Origin: Anastrepha obliqua
Lineage: Eukaryota > Arthropoda > Insecta > Diptera > Tephritidae
Length of the DNA: 64,000 bases
Direction: 5' to 3'
Assembly (NCBI RefSeq): GCF_027943255.1
Contig: NC_072896.1
Coordinates: 64,126,501 to 64,190,500, forward strand
Positions 43,810-55,085 of the stretch are shown here, one piece after another. A program made the position numbers and the translations under genes. Each line of letters opens with the position of its first letter. The first letter of the stretch is position 1. The notes below the pieces were generated by a model that ran no database searches, was not told the origin of the DNA, and saw only the letters and a program-made list of their open reading frames with translations.

Positions 43810-44398
43810 TTCTGTGGTCCGAACCAATAACAAATTTATCGTTGAATGCAGGACTAAAAATAAATCACGATAGCGCGAAACTAGACGTTATCGCCAAAAT
43901 AAATAAAGCGAACCGCGCGTATGCACAGCTCCGATCTATTTTGTCGTCAAACATCCGCAGCGTACACACAAAACTGCGGATTTTTAAGTCAAATGCACTA
44001 TTAGTACTCGTGTATGGATCGGAAAACTGGCTCACAACAGGATTGAAAACAAAATTCAAAGCTGCGTGAACAGATATTTAAGTAGGATATTGAAGATCTT
44101 GAGGCCAAACATTATAAGTAACAACGATCTATAAGAGAGGTGCAAAAGTGAAGGTGGATTGGGCATACGCTTCGCAAAGGCGCAAATGAAATCTGTCGTC
44201 AAGCGTTAGGTTAGAGGCCATAAGGTGTACGGAAGGTTCTGTTCAAAATGTCTTGGAGCAGAACGGTCCAGAAGGAAGTTTAAACGTCAGGAAATACTTG
44301 GAACGAAATCAAGCTTCTTGCAAAAAACAGAAAAAGGTGGAGGTGTTTTACTGAGGCCCTATGTACCAGTGGGAGAAACTGGAACCGATGATGATGAT
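43810..44398 (+). pseudogene. LINE 3' end (RTE-like) with GAT-repeat tail
   Basis: Open codons NAGLKINHDSAKLDVIAKIN, KANRAYAQLRSILSSNIRS, HTKLRIFKSNALLVLVYGSE and NWLTTG are the thumb region of an RTE-type reverse transcriptase. Further pieces follow after frameshifts: the cysteine-less connector, YLERNQASCKK and PYVPVGETG near 44360-44380. It ends in a GATGATGATGATGATG tail near 44387-44402. This is a different family from 40920-41665. 5' truncated and broken. Confidence 0.72.
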
Positions 44399-44402
44399 GA
44401 TG

Positions 44403-46394
44403 ATACGTACATATGTATATATGTACATATATCAAATAAATAAATAAATACATAAATAAATATTACAGACGCGCACATCCATTGTTAGATGTTTTGGATT
44501 ACGTTAATCGAAACTTATTCGAAGTTTTGCATCAAGTCATGTACTTCTAGGTTTTGTTTTGCTTTTTTGCTAAGCTGTGATAGAGATTTTACAAACTTAT
44601 TTGGTTTTGTCTTACGCGCCTTTCTGAAGCTGTTTTTCCGGTTGTTCAGCGTTACTCTAGCAGGATGGAAGCTTGACAGCTAGGAAAATACTCAGTAATG
44701 CACGCGAGGATGAGTGTGAAATATAATCAAGCTTAAATCTAATCTGCCCAAACAAGGCAGTATCCCCCCGCTGGTATGCATGTCGGCACAGACTGTGAAA
44801 CCGAACGTTTATACAACAAAGCCAACGACAGACATATGACCGAGAACGGTAATAGCTCACACTGCTTACTCCGAATGGATAACATAAAGATACAACAGCA
44901 TATTAATAAGGCATAAAGCAAAGCGCTTTGTTTGGGTTCTAGAAACGTATTCTTTTCATGATACTTCTATACTTGTAAATGTTGAATATGAACCAGGGTG
45001 GATTATAACACGTTTTCTTTAATATTTCGCCATCTAGCGGACTTGACTTGCTTACAGCGTCATAAAAATAGGTGGTTATTTAATACTTTAAGGGCCGTTT
45101 TCTAATAACACTAATATATATAATTTCCCTTGGTTCCGCAAGGAAGGAAAATGCCACCAATAGGTACTCTATATCTTTACTAATTGAGCCGAAAATTCTT
45201 TCTCGTTTTAAAGTGTCCTTTGATTCTTTCCATTTTCTCTAGAATTCGTCACACACAAAAATTTGTCAACTACAAAACAACCAGCGCACAATTTGACTAA
45301 CTTCAAAAGTCAAAAAGTCATCAAAAATCGGCACCAGACGTGAGTAAGCACATGAGAGAGTAAAATTGTGTTTTCCGCGACGATAAGGTGGGCTGTAAAG
45401 TTAGAGGTTACTCCGCAAAGGGTTCTAAAAGTGTACTTGCTACTCAAGAAATAATGTTCATGCGTTCATATCTATAAAGGGATGTGCTCGGACCTTTGCT
45501 GTCGTAACATTGGTAGTATAACTAATTTATTAAACACCCTTATTCCAACATTACTTCAAAGTTATAAATCTCTTACTTTAAATACTTTTGGCTAACTTTT
45601 TCGTTTTACAATTTTCGAGAAATCCGAACCGCTTCGAGAACACCCCTTTATTCAAACTATTTATTTAAGATTTATGGTGTGATATATACAAATTATTGCA
45701 TTGAAATCAATTATCAAATATACTCGTACTTTATTTACATATATATATTACTAATACAATTTTTGTATCTCTTTATGGCTATCTTAATTTGAATATAAAA
45801 TAAATTGTTTAATATACCGATTACTGGGAAATTTATTTCAATGAAGTTCTTTCGAATTAAGTGAAGATAATAAGAACAATGCCATAGAAATAGACATTAT
45901 TTTCCTGCGAAAGAAAGTAACGACCAAATAACCTTTTTCAGACACAACAATGTAAAGCCAACAATAATTACTAAGCTGTACTGAGAAAGGGTAGAAATTC
46001 TTGTTAAAAGTTTGACTGCAACATTCTTACTAAACAAATCTGCTTAAAAACAAAAACAAAAATGTTACATTTTGGAGGGACAAACGATTCTAAGAATTTA
46101 TGACCTCATCAAGCAAGGAAAATGTTTATTGTATTCCACTAGATATTTTAATGCTGCTTTGTAGAAAAGTGGTGTGCTTTGCTTTAAATCCTCTGGTTAT
46201 AATAGGAATGTAATTTTTCATGGTTGGTATTTACATTATAGCCAATATAACATATTCCATAATATGAGTTGAGATTTGTCGCTCTTTGAAAAATGTACCG
46301 CCTCGTTGCAATTGAAAGAAGGTAGATCTTGTCTTTAGATAAACTTTGTCCTTATGAGACAAGGAGAAATCCAATAGATATTTTAACATTAATG
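44403..46394. other. No gene seen
   Basis: Two kb of AT-rich sequence with no recognised repeat. Short frames near 44489-44920 and 46231-46419 have no motif. Confidence 0.45.
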
Positions 46395-46490
46395 CTTTGT
46401 TCTGCGGTTTATACTTCACTAAATCTAGCTCCTTCCGAATATCATTTGTTTCGATCGATGGAAATGAGAGAATTAATAAATCGATGCGTT
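46395..46490 (+). pseudogene. Small mariner-type transposase relic
   Basis: The translation YTSLNLAPSEYHLFRSMEMR matches the block around the third catalytic Asp in mariner (YSPDLAPSDYHLFRSM), with Asp changed to Glu at the catalytic site and SPD altered. About 30 codons are recognisable, and no ends are visible. Confidence 0.5.
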
Positions 46491-49111
46491 GATCGCATCA
46501 AACGACAAGGTAAAATGGTAAATAGGAATGGAGAAGGATGGACAGTACAGTTGTTTTCAAAATAACGCCATAACTTTAGAGAAAATATCGGATGAGACCA
46601 AAGTGAGACGGTCATAGATGGCGGTTGGTCTGATCCGTGATAAATTCACATTCAATTTCGGATTAGGAGTTTAATCTTCTACAGTATAGACAACATAATT
46701 GTGCCAACGATGCAGCTAAAGCTCTTGCAGTCTTGACGACATTCAGGTGAACTAATTACTAAGGTTTTCATGTATTCTCAATGAGTGAAGTCTCCTTTCC
46801 ACAAAACGTTTACCACGACCCATAGTGCTATTTTTGATACTTGAATACCGCATACCAAAGCTAGTCATGGGGGCAATCATAGGGGCGCGTACCAAATTTT
46901 TACTTTTTGCTTTCACACGTACACTAAAGAAAGTGCGCTGCTTTCACACATGCATTATGGTAATCCAAGAAGGAGTGATGCCAGCGTTTAAAGTGCGGGC
47001 CCAATGCAGGCTTGAATAAAACATACTGAAATATATGAAATGAGATCAAAGGACAGCTTTGCTTGAAGCGTATGAACCACGGCGAAGTTTCAAATAGCTC
47101 AATATTCCATTTTCAGCGCTTTTGACATTAGGAATTGAATACGCCTGTCTTTCATTCAATTTGATTTTGTTTAGCTTCATTTGGGAATTTTATGTTGCAG
47201 ACAGAATGGAAGCGAAGCCCATGTTTTTGTCGATCTCAATATAATTTGTGCATCGAACACTTTCGTCGTTGGTGTGGTTGGCGTCTTATCTTGTACATTT
47301 TTACTATGAAAAGAAAAATTCGTAATATTTTTTCACATCGCCTTAGCCGAATGGCCTGCACCTTTATTATCTTGCTGTGGCCAGCTCCATCGATACAGAA
47401 GCCGCATCAACTCTAAGGGTCTGACGGATGGGCACTTACAAGACCTCTTAAAAATTAGTACGTGTTAACATAAAGTTAATGTTAAAGAATCAATTAATAA
47501 TTAGGAAAATAATATATTTCATTTCCATTATTTGGTTTTTTGACAAAAATAATATTAATAAAATATTTGCCTGCATAAATAAGAAAGATGAGTATGATTA
47601 TTTTAAAAATGAATATTTTCATTTTATTTCGAGCTTCTATATTTACAATTTTCACTTAATGAAATATTAGAAGATTAATGCATTTTCATTTGCTATTTAA
47701 GTGAATTTAACTATATGAAAAGATTAATTATTGAACGGAATATTCCCTTTCACAATATTTACATAACAAAAAACCCCTATCTGTCTTCATTTTTATTGCT
47801 GCCTAGTGTAGGCTGATTTGCCTAGCGAACAAATCTCATTAAAAGGTTCAAAGGGAACAAATAACTCAAAAAATTTAACAACAAAAAGAAAACAGCTGAA
47901 GCAGAAAAAAAATAAAAATAAAAAAGCAGACCCATTCTATTGACATGCGAACCCATTGAACTGAATCAAGTGAATGAAATGACCAGATCTTTTCATGTTG
48001 ATATTAGGCCACAAAATGAGGCTTCACGACAATATTTGCTAGGTATTTGGGTATTATACTCGTATTTCTTATAATTTTACGCACGCTATTAAGAACTCTA
48101 GTAAGCCTCCGCTGTATTCATTAGAAAAGAAAGGGTTAAGCAATAAAGATTGTAAATTTGTATATACATATAAATATGGGCATGCTTCTACGTATGCACG
48201 TCTGTGATTAATAAATTTTGTTGGCCCAATTTTATACTTTTCCAAGTGCTAATAAATATTATTTTTGCATATACAACATTTGAAAATTATTAATACCTTA
48301 AGGAAATTTGTTTTAACAAGAAGTAAGTACGTACTTATATACTTATTGCTTTCTGAAGTCATATATAGTTTCACTGCTAATGCCCTTAACTAGAGTGAAT
48401 AAACGTGTCGTCGTACAGATATGACAGAAGGGTAAGGAAAACTTTCAAAATGTGGTAATTGCATAAGGTCTGTGACCTTTCTCGCAATCTAAAATGCGTG
48501 TGACCAAGGCCTTTCACAAATGGTATGTGCGTGCTTATTTAAATATTATATAATATATATGTATGTTGGTAAGCATGTGATGTGAATGACTTTAAAATAA
48601 AATTAAATTTGTAGCTAAGTTAAATAGACTTAGGTGTATATGGGTATATCGCTGCTCCTCATACATTTTATATGATTACTTGAACTTTATTTTCATACCA
48701 AGTTTCCGGACGGTGAAATGTATTCCTAAGAACTTTAGGGTGCAAATATGTAGAATGAAAAGTGTGATTGAAATGAATAATAGACGATGACAATAGTGGG
48801 CAGTCAACTCAAACACTACTCGCACACGATAGTAGAACCGAAAACGGCAGCTGTTGCAGATACTGCCGACTGACCTGTATTCACCCAAGGAATTCTAATA
48901 ATAATAAAATTAATTAAAAATTAACAAATGTCTAACGTTAGATTAAAGTATGTGCCTATAAATGTAATATACAATTCTGCATTTTCTAATTTAAAGGGGG
49001 TTTTTAACAAAATTAATAGGCATCTATTAATTAATTAAATATTTATATACATATAGATATTTATTGATCTAACTTAGTATATGTCTTATTATTATAAAAT
49101 ATATTATTTAA
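46491..49111. other. No gene seen
   Basis: AT-rich sequence. Reading frames at 46825-47019, 47192-47416 and 48676-48888 were inspected and carry no domain. Poly-A/T and TATG simple repeats are frequent. Confidence 0.45.
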
Positions 49112-49849
49112 GGGGGGAGCTTCATGTAGAAGTCTCAAAAAATCGATTTTTTTGTTTTTCGATAACTTGAAAATATAGTATCTTAGGAATATACTGTGAA
49201 ATTTTCATCTCGAAATTCTCAATATTATAGCTTCTACAGCCCACTAACTAGGTAGAGAGCGGTCCGCGCGCTCCTGTACCTCAAACTTTAAACTCAATTA
49301 TTTCGAAACGACTTTTTTAAAAACTGCTCGTGTTGTAACTCAAAAAGTTATCGACCGATTTGTTTGAAATTTGGTGAGGCCTTTTTGTATGTTACTACCG
49401 GAAGGATGAACTAAAAACTTTAGACATTTCGAGTTGATAAATTACTTTTTGGGGGTTAAAAATGTCAATAAAATAGCCCTAAATTCTGACTTTTTTTTGA
49501 AAGGCTTATTTCATAATTACAATAATTTTATATTTTTTTTTTAATTTTAAAGGCTCATCCTTTCCATTAATATTTCATAAAAAGAAATCACTTTTATTTT
49601 TTTGTTTCAGATCGATAGATTAAGAGTGATAAATGGAGCAGTTTGGGACCTCGCGCCGTAGGCAGCCGACAAGAAATGATGCTGAGCCACCATTTTGAAA
49701 AAAAAAAAATAAAAAAAAAATTTTTTTTGTACTCTTAAAAGGTTAAATAAAGTTGTGTTAAAGTTTCTAATTAATATAATTATTTTATCACCTTTAAAAA
49801 TATGTTTAAAAAATGACCCATTTTGAGACTTCTACATGGACTTCCCCCC
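49112..49849. mobile_element. 738-bp TTAA-flanked non-autonomous DNA transposon (Kolobok- or piggyBac-like)
   Basis: Left end GGGGGGAGCTTCATGTAGAA and right end, read inward, GGGGGGAAGTCCATGTAGAA, both continuing GTCTCAAAA. TTAA lies immediately outside each end (49108-49111 and 49850-49853). TTAA targets are used by piggyBac and Kolobok. Termini starting with G fit Kolobok better than the C-start usual in piggyBac. There is no transposase frame. The core includes several GAAATTTT/TTTGAAATTT-type segments. Confidence 0.85.
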
Positions 49850-49853
49850 TTAA

Positions 49854-50706
49854 GAAAAAAAAAATTAAAAAATTAAAAAATAAGAGGATTATTTATCAAT
49901 AAATATTAAAATTTAATAAATATTATATGAAAAAAAAGAATTTAGTTAAATGTATTTATTTAATATAGTTTCTTTGCAACTTATATGTATTTGTTCAAAT
50001 ATACAAACAGTTTGTTAAGTACTACCAAATTTCTCAAATATATTTTGGTACAGGACTTTGTGAAGGATCTACATATACACTTACATATTTGGTCACAGAA
50101 TAGTTACTTGCAAATTCTGTCATACATTAATTAAAAATTATATTAGTTTAGGTCATAAGACATTTCATGTTTAGGAACCTAGTCACAACAAACATTGAAA
50201 GCGATATGGGCCTCGGACGCGGTGCACACTAGAGTAATATGGAACACGTTGCGATACCGGTATAAACGTCTTATATGACATTACATATCGTGAGTTCATC
50301 TGATGAAGACGTTTTTGTAGCATACTGGTGGTTAGAGTAACGAAACAAGAGCTAATGAATGACTGAAACTAACTGCTAGTCTTAGATGTCAATAACTAAT
50401 AATATTTTTTTTATAATGAAGATAGCCTTAGTTAAATCCAGGCAAACTAGTTACTGCTTACGTTTTTGGACAATACTCTCAGAAAATATTCATAAAGGGG
50501 TTTTTGGTACGAGAGATACATATCTGATGTTTTTATTGATAGCGCTGTATGAAAATTTGAATAATTCTTTTAATCGAGCAGCTTTTCGACTTTTGAATAT
50601 ACCATTATACATTTTTGATTTCAACACTATCAAACTTCCTGTTGTGAATAAACAAATTCTTTACCTATTGGTGGCTTATTTTTGTGGATATAGACTAAAT
50701 AACATT
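49854..50706. other. No gene seen
   Basis: AT-rich sequence. The plus frame at 50386-50928 (180 codons) runs straight through a SINE head at 50707 and has no domain, so I treat it as chance. Confidence 0.5.
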
Positions 50707-50767
50707 CGGCCGCCGTGGCCGAATGAGTTGGCGCATGACTACCATTCGGAATTTAGAGAGAGAACGG
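50707..50767 (+). mobile_element. SINE head only
   Basis: CGGCCGCCGTGGCCGAATGA, with an A-box-like segment, and TGACTACCATTCGGAATTTA, then AGAGAGAGAACGG. It breaks off before the B box, so it is a 3'-truncated piece about 60 bp long. Confidence 0.8.
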
Positions 50768-51407
50768 CGCACACTGGGGATTTAGCGGAAAAAAGTCAAA
50801 TTTGCAACATACCACCTACGCAATGTTTAATGGTATTTCTAAATACCAGAATAGAACCAACAATAAAATCAAAAAGAATTACTAAACTCCGACTTACAGT
50901 TTTTTTTATAGATATGTCAAAAGTATAATTTTTTTATAGTATTGAACTGACTAAGAAAAAACTTCAAAGCCCAAGGTGGTTTTTTTTCCTTTTGCTTGAG
51001 CCGACTTCCAATTTTTTATTTTTCATTTAGGGTACGATATTTTTATATATTTTAGCCGGAAGAACAAAGACTGTGAAGCATTTGATTATCTATTTATAAT
51101 TAATTTTACAAACAAAAAAAAATACTCATATTCCTTCATATTCTTGGATCTGCAAGTTGAGCTACATTTACCTACGGTCAGAAACTAGTATCAACGTGTT
51201 GCTTAATAGCGTCTCTTTCAGTTTTAATCAATTGCAGGTGCCACCAGGCGCCACTGATTATTTTTTGGCAATGATAATAACTAAACGCTTTCTAGTGTGT
51301 GCATAATGATAACGAAACACTTTTAATTTTGTTTTGACATTTTGAGGGTAATTCAGAATTATGAACTTACATGTATCCTGTGCGTAAATATTTGCTGGCT
51401 TATATTA

Positions 51408-51409
<2 letters not shown>

Positions 51410-51442
<33 letters not shown>
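51410..51442. repeat. A33 homopolymer
   Basis: An uninterrupted run of 33 A, about 70 bp upstream of a SINE fragment. It could be a retroposed poly(A) tail, but no source sequence is recognisable beside it. Confidence 0.9.
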
Positions 51443-51445
<3 letters not shown>

Positions 51446-51512
51446 ATGAATTTTAAAAAACATTGTTTTTTAAAATTTTTTTAAAAAATAGTTTTTAAAC
51501 ATGTTCTTTTCA

Positions 51513-51650
51513 GTGTATTTCTGCCATGAAAAAGCCTCTCATAAAAATATCTGCCGTTCGGAGTCGGCTTGACACTATGCACACCACAAATAGGATGAGG
51601 AGCTCGGCCAAACACCCAAAGAGTGTGTACGCGCCAACTATATATATACA
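51513..51650 (+). mobile_element. SINE, 5'-truncated with internal deletion
   Basis: Begins GTGTATTTCTGCCATGAAAA, continues CTGCCGTTCGGAGTCGGCTT, skips about 40 nt, and resumes CACACCACAAATAGG, then CTCGGCCAAA and CGCGCCAACTA. The TA tail (tatatata) is immediately followed by a mariner-like element at 51653. Confidence 0.87.
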
Positions 51651-51652
51651 TA

Positions 51653-52459
51653 CAGGGTTTGATTGAAAAGTAATGAGCCTTCCCGCGCGGAGCGTCTGCC
51701 AAGCGATCAACCGAATCGGCTGGTGGGGGAAAACGATCGTTGACCTAGAAACCGGTCCCAGTTCGGTGCAGTCAACATCGCTCCGCGCGTGAAAGCTGTT
51801 TTAAAAGTGTGTTAGGATTTTGCAGTGGCGAAAATGGAGCGATCGTTGAAGCAACGTTACTTGATCAAATTTTGAGTAAAACTAAACAAAACGAGTACTG
51901 AAACCTTTCGGCTACTCAAGGAGGCTTACGGGGAACAATCTCTGTCCAGTGCCCAGGTAAAACGGTGGCACAAGTCGTTCAAGGAAGCCGAAATCCAAGG
52001 TCAAAACCCTGCTGATCATCTTTTTCGACTCTCGAGGCATCGTCCACAAGGAGTTTGTACCTCCAGGAAGCACTGTAAACGCGGCATTTTACAAAGAAGT
52101 GCTCTTTCGGCTGAAAAACCGCGTCGCTTGGGTTCGGCCCGACCTCGTCAACAATTGGACCCTTCATCACGACAATGCGTCGGCGCACACCTCCTTCCTC
52201 TGCACCTCTGCATTGGCCAAGATGGGGTTCCGGTGCTTCCCCACCCTCCCTACCATCGAGGCGATCCAAAAAACTATGACAGCCGAATTGAACGCGATTC
52301 CGGCGGATGAGTTTAAAAAATGTTTAATGCAGTGGAAGGACCGCTACCAGCGGTGTATTGACGCTCAAGGGTCCTATTTTGAAGAATATTAGTTGTATAA
52401 GCCAAAAGGTTTAATAAAACTGCTTAAAAAAAAAGGCTCATTACTTTTCAATCAAATAA
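51653..52459 (+). mobile_element. Mariner-like element with internal deletions
   Basis: The left TIR CAGGGTTTGATTGAAAAGTA continues ATGAGCC. The right end contains the inverse (GGCTCATTACTTTTCAATCA), after which the outer bases are altered. It is inserted at the TA of a SINE tail. The encoded transposase is deleted in several places. Non-autonomous. Confidence 0.82.
51835..52392 (+). pseudogene. Mariner-type transposase, deleted
   Basis: Near 51835 an ATG opens MERSLKQRYLIKF with a stop, followed by LNKTSTETFRLLKEAYGEQ, SLSSAQVKRWHKSF (DNA-binding part). After a deletion the catalytic core is reduced to LFRLKNRVAWVRPDLVNNW, TLHHDNASAHTS (second Asp). The segment with the third Asp (SPDLAPCDFFLF) has been lost between FPTLP and IEAIQKTM. 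The C terminus (KKCLMQWKDRYQRC...GSYFEEY) is complete to the TAG at 52390-52392. Confidence 0.75.
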
Positions 52460-52839
52460 TAAAAAAACCCATTTGATAAAAGTTGCCCTTTTATTTATAA
52501 AAGGAAATCTGCGGTATTATTAAATCACCCTATAGTTATCGCCCATCACAGGTTTAAAACAGCTTTCACCAAGAAACAATTAACACCTTCTCTATCTCTC
52601 TCACCGTAAATGAGATATCGAGGGCCAAACACTATCTGCCGCGTATGAAGAGTCCGTCTGCCTTGTGAACCCAAAATACTTAAAACTATGTCTAATATGT
52701 ATGCGATAATTCGATATTACCTGCCTATTCACTTATATCAACTATCTAAGACCCCTATCTCACCGTCCCTGTGGAAATAGTATTGTTCCTCGGCACACAT
52801 CGATGACAGCAATCGGCCCAGAATCAGATTATTATCTTA
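52460..52839. other. No gene seen
   Basis: Unassigned sequence between two mariner relics. It contains no TIR that I can identify. Confidence 0.5.
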
Positions 52840-53235
52840 CTTTACTTAATACACTCAAAACGAGAGAGATGTTGTACGTCGCAAACGGCCGGAAATGTGG
52901 GCAAACAATTCTTGGATTTTGCATGATGATAACGCGCCATAGCACCAAGCCCAAATTGTGCTGGATTATTTGGCCAAACACGAAGTAAATACCATCGTGC
53001 ACGCACCGTATTCACCTGATATGGCCTCGTGCGACTTCTTTTTGTTTCCCAAGTTGAAGTTACCACTTCGTGAAAGGAGATTTCAGTCGATAGAGGAGAT
53101 CAAAGAGAATTTGACGAAGGAGCTTAAGGACATCCCATCGTCAGCCTACCAGGGGTGCATAGAGGACTGAGTTAAACGTTGTCACAAGTGTGTTGCTTCA
53201 GACGGGTCATATTTTGAATGAGATAAAATAAATTT
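52840..53235 (+). pseudogene. Mariner transposase C-terminal relic
   Basis: Broken frames give fragments of the second-Asp block (ILHDDNAP-like, near 52915-52945), then VLDYLAKHEVNTIVHAPYSP, DMASCDFFLFPKLKLPLRER, FQSIEEIKENLTKELKDIPS. A TGA at 53168 replaces a Trp, and then RCHKCVASDGSYFE follows. The third catalytic Asp (SCDFFLF) is kept. It resembles the relic at 1-313. No TIR was found at either end. Confidence 0.75.
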
Positions 53236-54009
53236 GCCTGACTCTAAATCTGCCTTATTTAACTCTGTTTTGTTTTATTCAAACATTCACGGTACTTTCT
53301 GATAACATGGTATAGCACATACAAATATACAAAGCACGCACTTTAAATAGCTTAAGTAATATTTACATATTTGTATTTTCGAATTTTGTGTGTATGTAGT
53401 GAAATTCGGCAAATGAATAGGTAAACAAATGTCATTAACAAAAATTGTTTTTCACAATTTTCGCTGCTTTTTTTGTTATTTTGCAGGTATTAATTAAAAC
53501 GTTTGGACAGCACTTAATTAGCGGTTTACATATGGCCAATGCCAAACATAGAGGCATTTTTCACACTAGAATAAAATATTGCCTATTTTAAATAGACTAT
53601 TTCTCTAAATACATTTTATTTAGCATAAATATTTGCCTAATAAAAAAAGAGACAAACCAACCAACCAGTTTTGAGGTTTGCGCTGTTCATTTTGTAATTA
53701 GTGCCCGCCGTAAATATTGTAAACTAAACCTAGTTAAATCGCCTTTTCACTTAGTTATTAATTTAGTAATAAATGCGAGCATAAGTTCGTATGGTCGGAG
53801 TGCAAACCTCAAATAAATCTAAATGTATGAGTGCATGGTAAATGCATACTTTGCAATTTTGGATTTACTACTTAACTTATTAAGTCATAATTATTTGCAA
53901 ATATTTAGCAAAATTTGCTACAATATGTGATATTTAAATGTTTATTTGCCTTAACTGATGCCATCTGTGACGTATTCTTCCAAAAAATGCTAGCCTCTAT
54001 TTAAAATAT
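53236..54009. other. No gene seen
   Basis: AT-rich sequence up to the second 253-bp MITE. Nothing recognised. Confidence 0.5.
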
Positions 54010-54262
54010 CGCACCCTAAATACAAAAGGGTCACAACTCAAAATGTACTTCTGCTCAAATATGAACGAGACGTTATCAATAAAACGGTCCGCGGATGACA
54101 TATGGCAAAAATAATTTTTTTATTTTTTGGTAGGACTGTTATATGCTTACATGGCAAATTTCAGCGTGATATGTCGCATAGTTTGTTTTCTGTGCTACTG
54201 TAAACAAGTCAAGCTCGAGTGTGGAAAATTTTGAGTTGTGCCCCTTTTGTATTTAGGGTGCG
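54010..54262 (-). mobile_element. 253-bp MITE, copy 2 (opposite orientation)
   Basis: Same TIRs (CGCACCCTAAATACAAAAGG) and the same length as the copy at 3510-3762, with the core inverted. ATAT lies on both sides, which can be read as a 4-bp duplication or as TA plus T/A termini. Most differences are single substitutions, such as CCCC for ACCC in the right end. Confidence 0.9.
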
Positions 54263-55007
54263 ATATATTTGGGGTAATCAGGCTTAGATCGTTCAATCTA
54301 GAACTCGATATTTGGGAAGGCTTTCTTTCTATGGACTTACGTGTATTTCGGAAAGTGAAGTTACCGAAGTGCCCAATCTGATAAGGTTGCTAAGTAGTAA
54401 TTCAGTATTGCTTGTGTTAATTCAGTGTGCGTCTGTTAACTCTCATTCCTCATTTGCCGTTTTTTTTAATTTTCCATTTTGCCCAGCAGTTTGAATGCAG
54501 TCAGCTTTGTCTTTATCTCTAATCCTCTTTCTATTTGATCATTATATTTCTATCCTGGGCCTTACCGGTTTATCGTTATCCTCTTCTTGTCCCCATTTTT
54601 GTATTTATTTTTCTGCTTATTTAGGTATTTAAATTTACCTTCATGCTTGTCTTTATCTTTATCTATAATTTTATTTCCATTTTTTCTTTTATTATTTTCT
54701 TCATCTAAATATTTACCATCGCCTTCATTTTAATATTAACCTAAATCTAAATCTTCTTATTAAACCGTTGCTTAGCACGTTTCTTTGATTGGTATCAATA
54801 TTAAGGTATACATTTAGGAGATGTATATAAATACATGTTTTAGCACTGGCATTGACATTGGAAATTTACATAGTTCAGCTGTAAAAGGGATGTAAAGCAA
54901 ACGTGATTCATGAAAACATGCCGATATTCGTTAATAAATAAAGCACGATAATATTTGTAGAAATGATTTTTTATTTCATTGTTTTTAGTCTACGGCATTT
55001 ATGCGAA
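54263..55007. other. No gene seen
   Basis: T/C-rich low-complexity sequence (about 54440-54760, repeated TTTATCTTTAT and TTTATTTTC motifs) and AT-rich spacer. Confidence 0.5.
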
Positions 55008-55085
55008 TGACGGCATAAAACTGTGGATACCAAATAAGAGGAGGCTCGGCCAAACACCGAAAACAAAGAATGTAAGCCCACATTA
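55008..55085 (+). mobile_element. Old SINE 3' fragment
   Basis: ACGGCATAAAACTGTGGATA, then CCAAATAAGAGGAGG and CTCGGCCAAACACCG, aligns with the SINE 3' half. The end is substituted (GTAAGCCCACATTAT in place of GTACGCGCCAATTAT). Confidence 0.65.

Noticed and set aside
47335..47400. SINE A-box-like TTAGCCGAATGGCCTGCACC
   Set aside because: Only about 13 bases match. No B box or SINE body follows.
50386..50928. Plus-strand open frame of 180 codons
   Set aside because: It runs through a SINE head at 50707-50767 in frame, has no domain and no codon bias, and is best explained as chance.
51410..51442. Poly(A) tail of a processed pseudogene
   Set aside because: No upstream sequence with gene similarity could be recognised, so only the homopolymer is reported.
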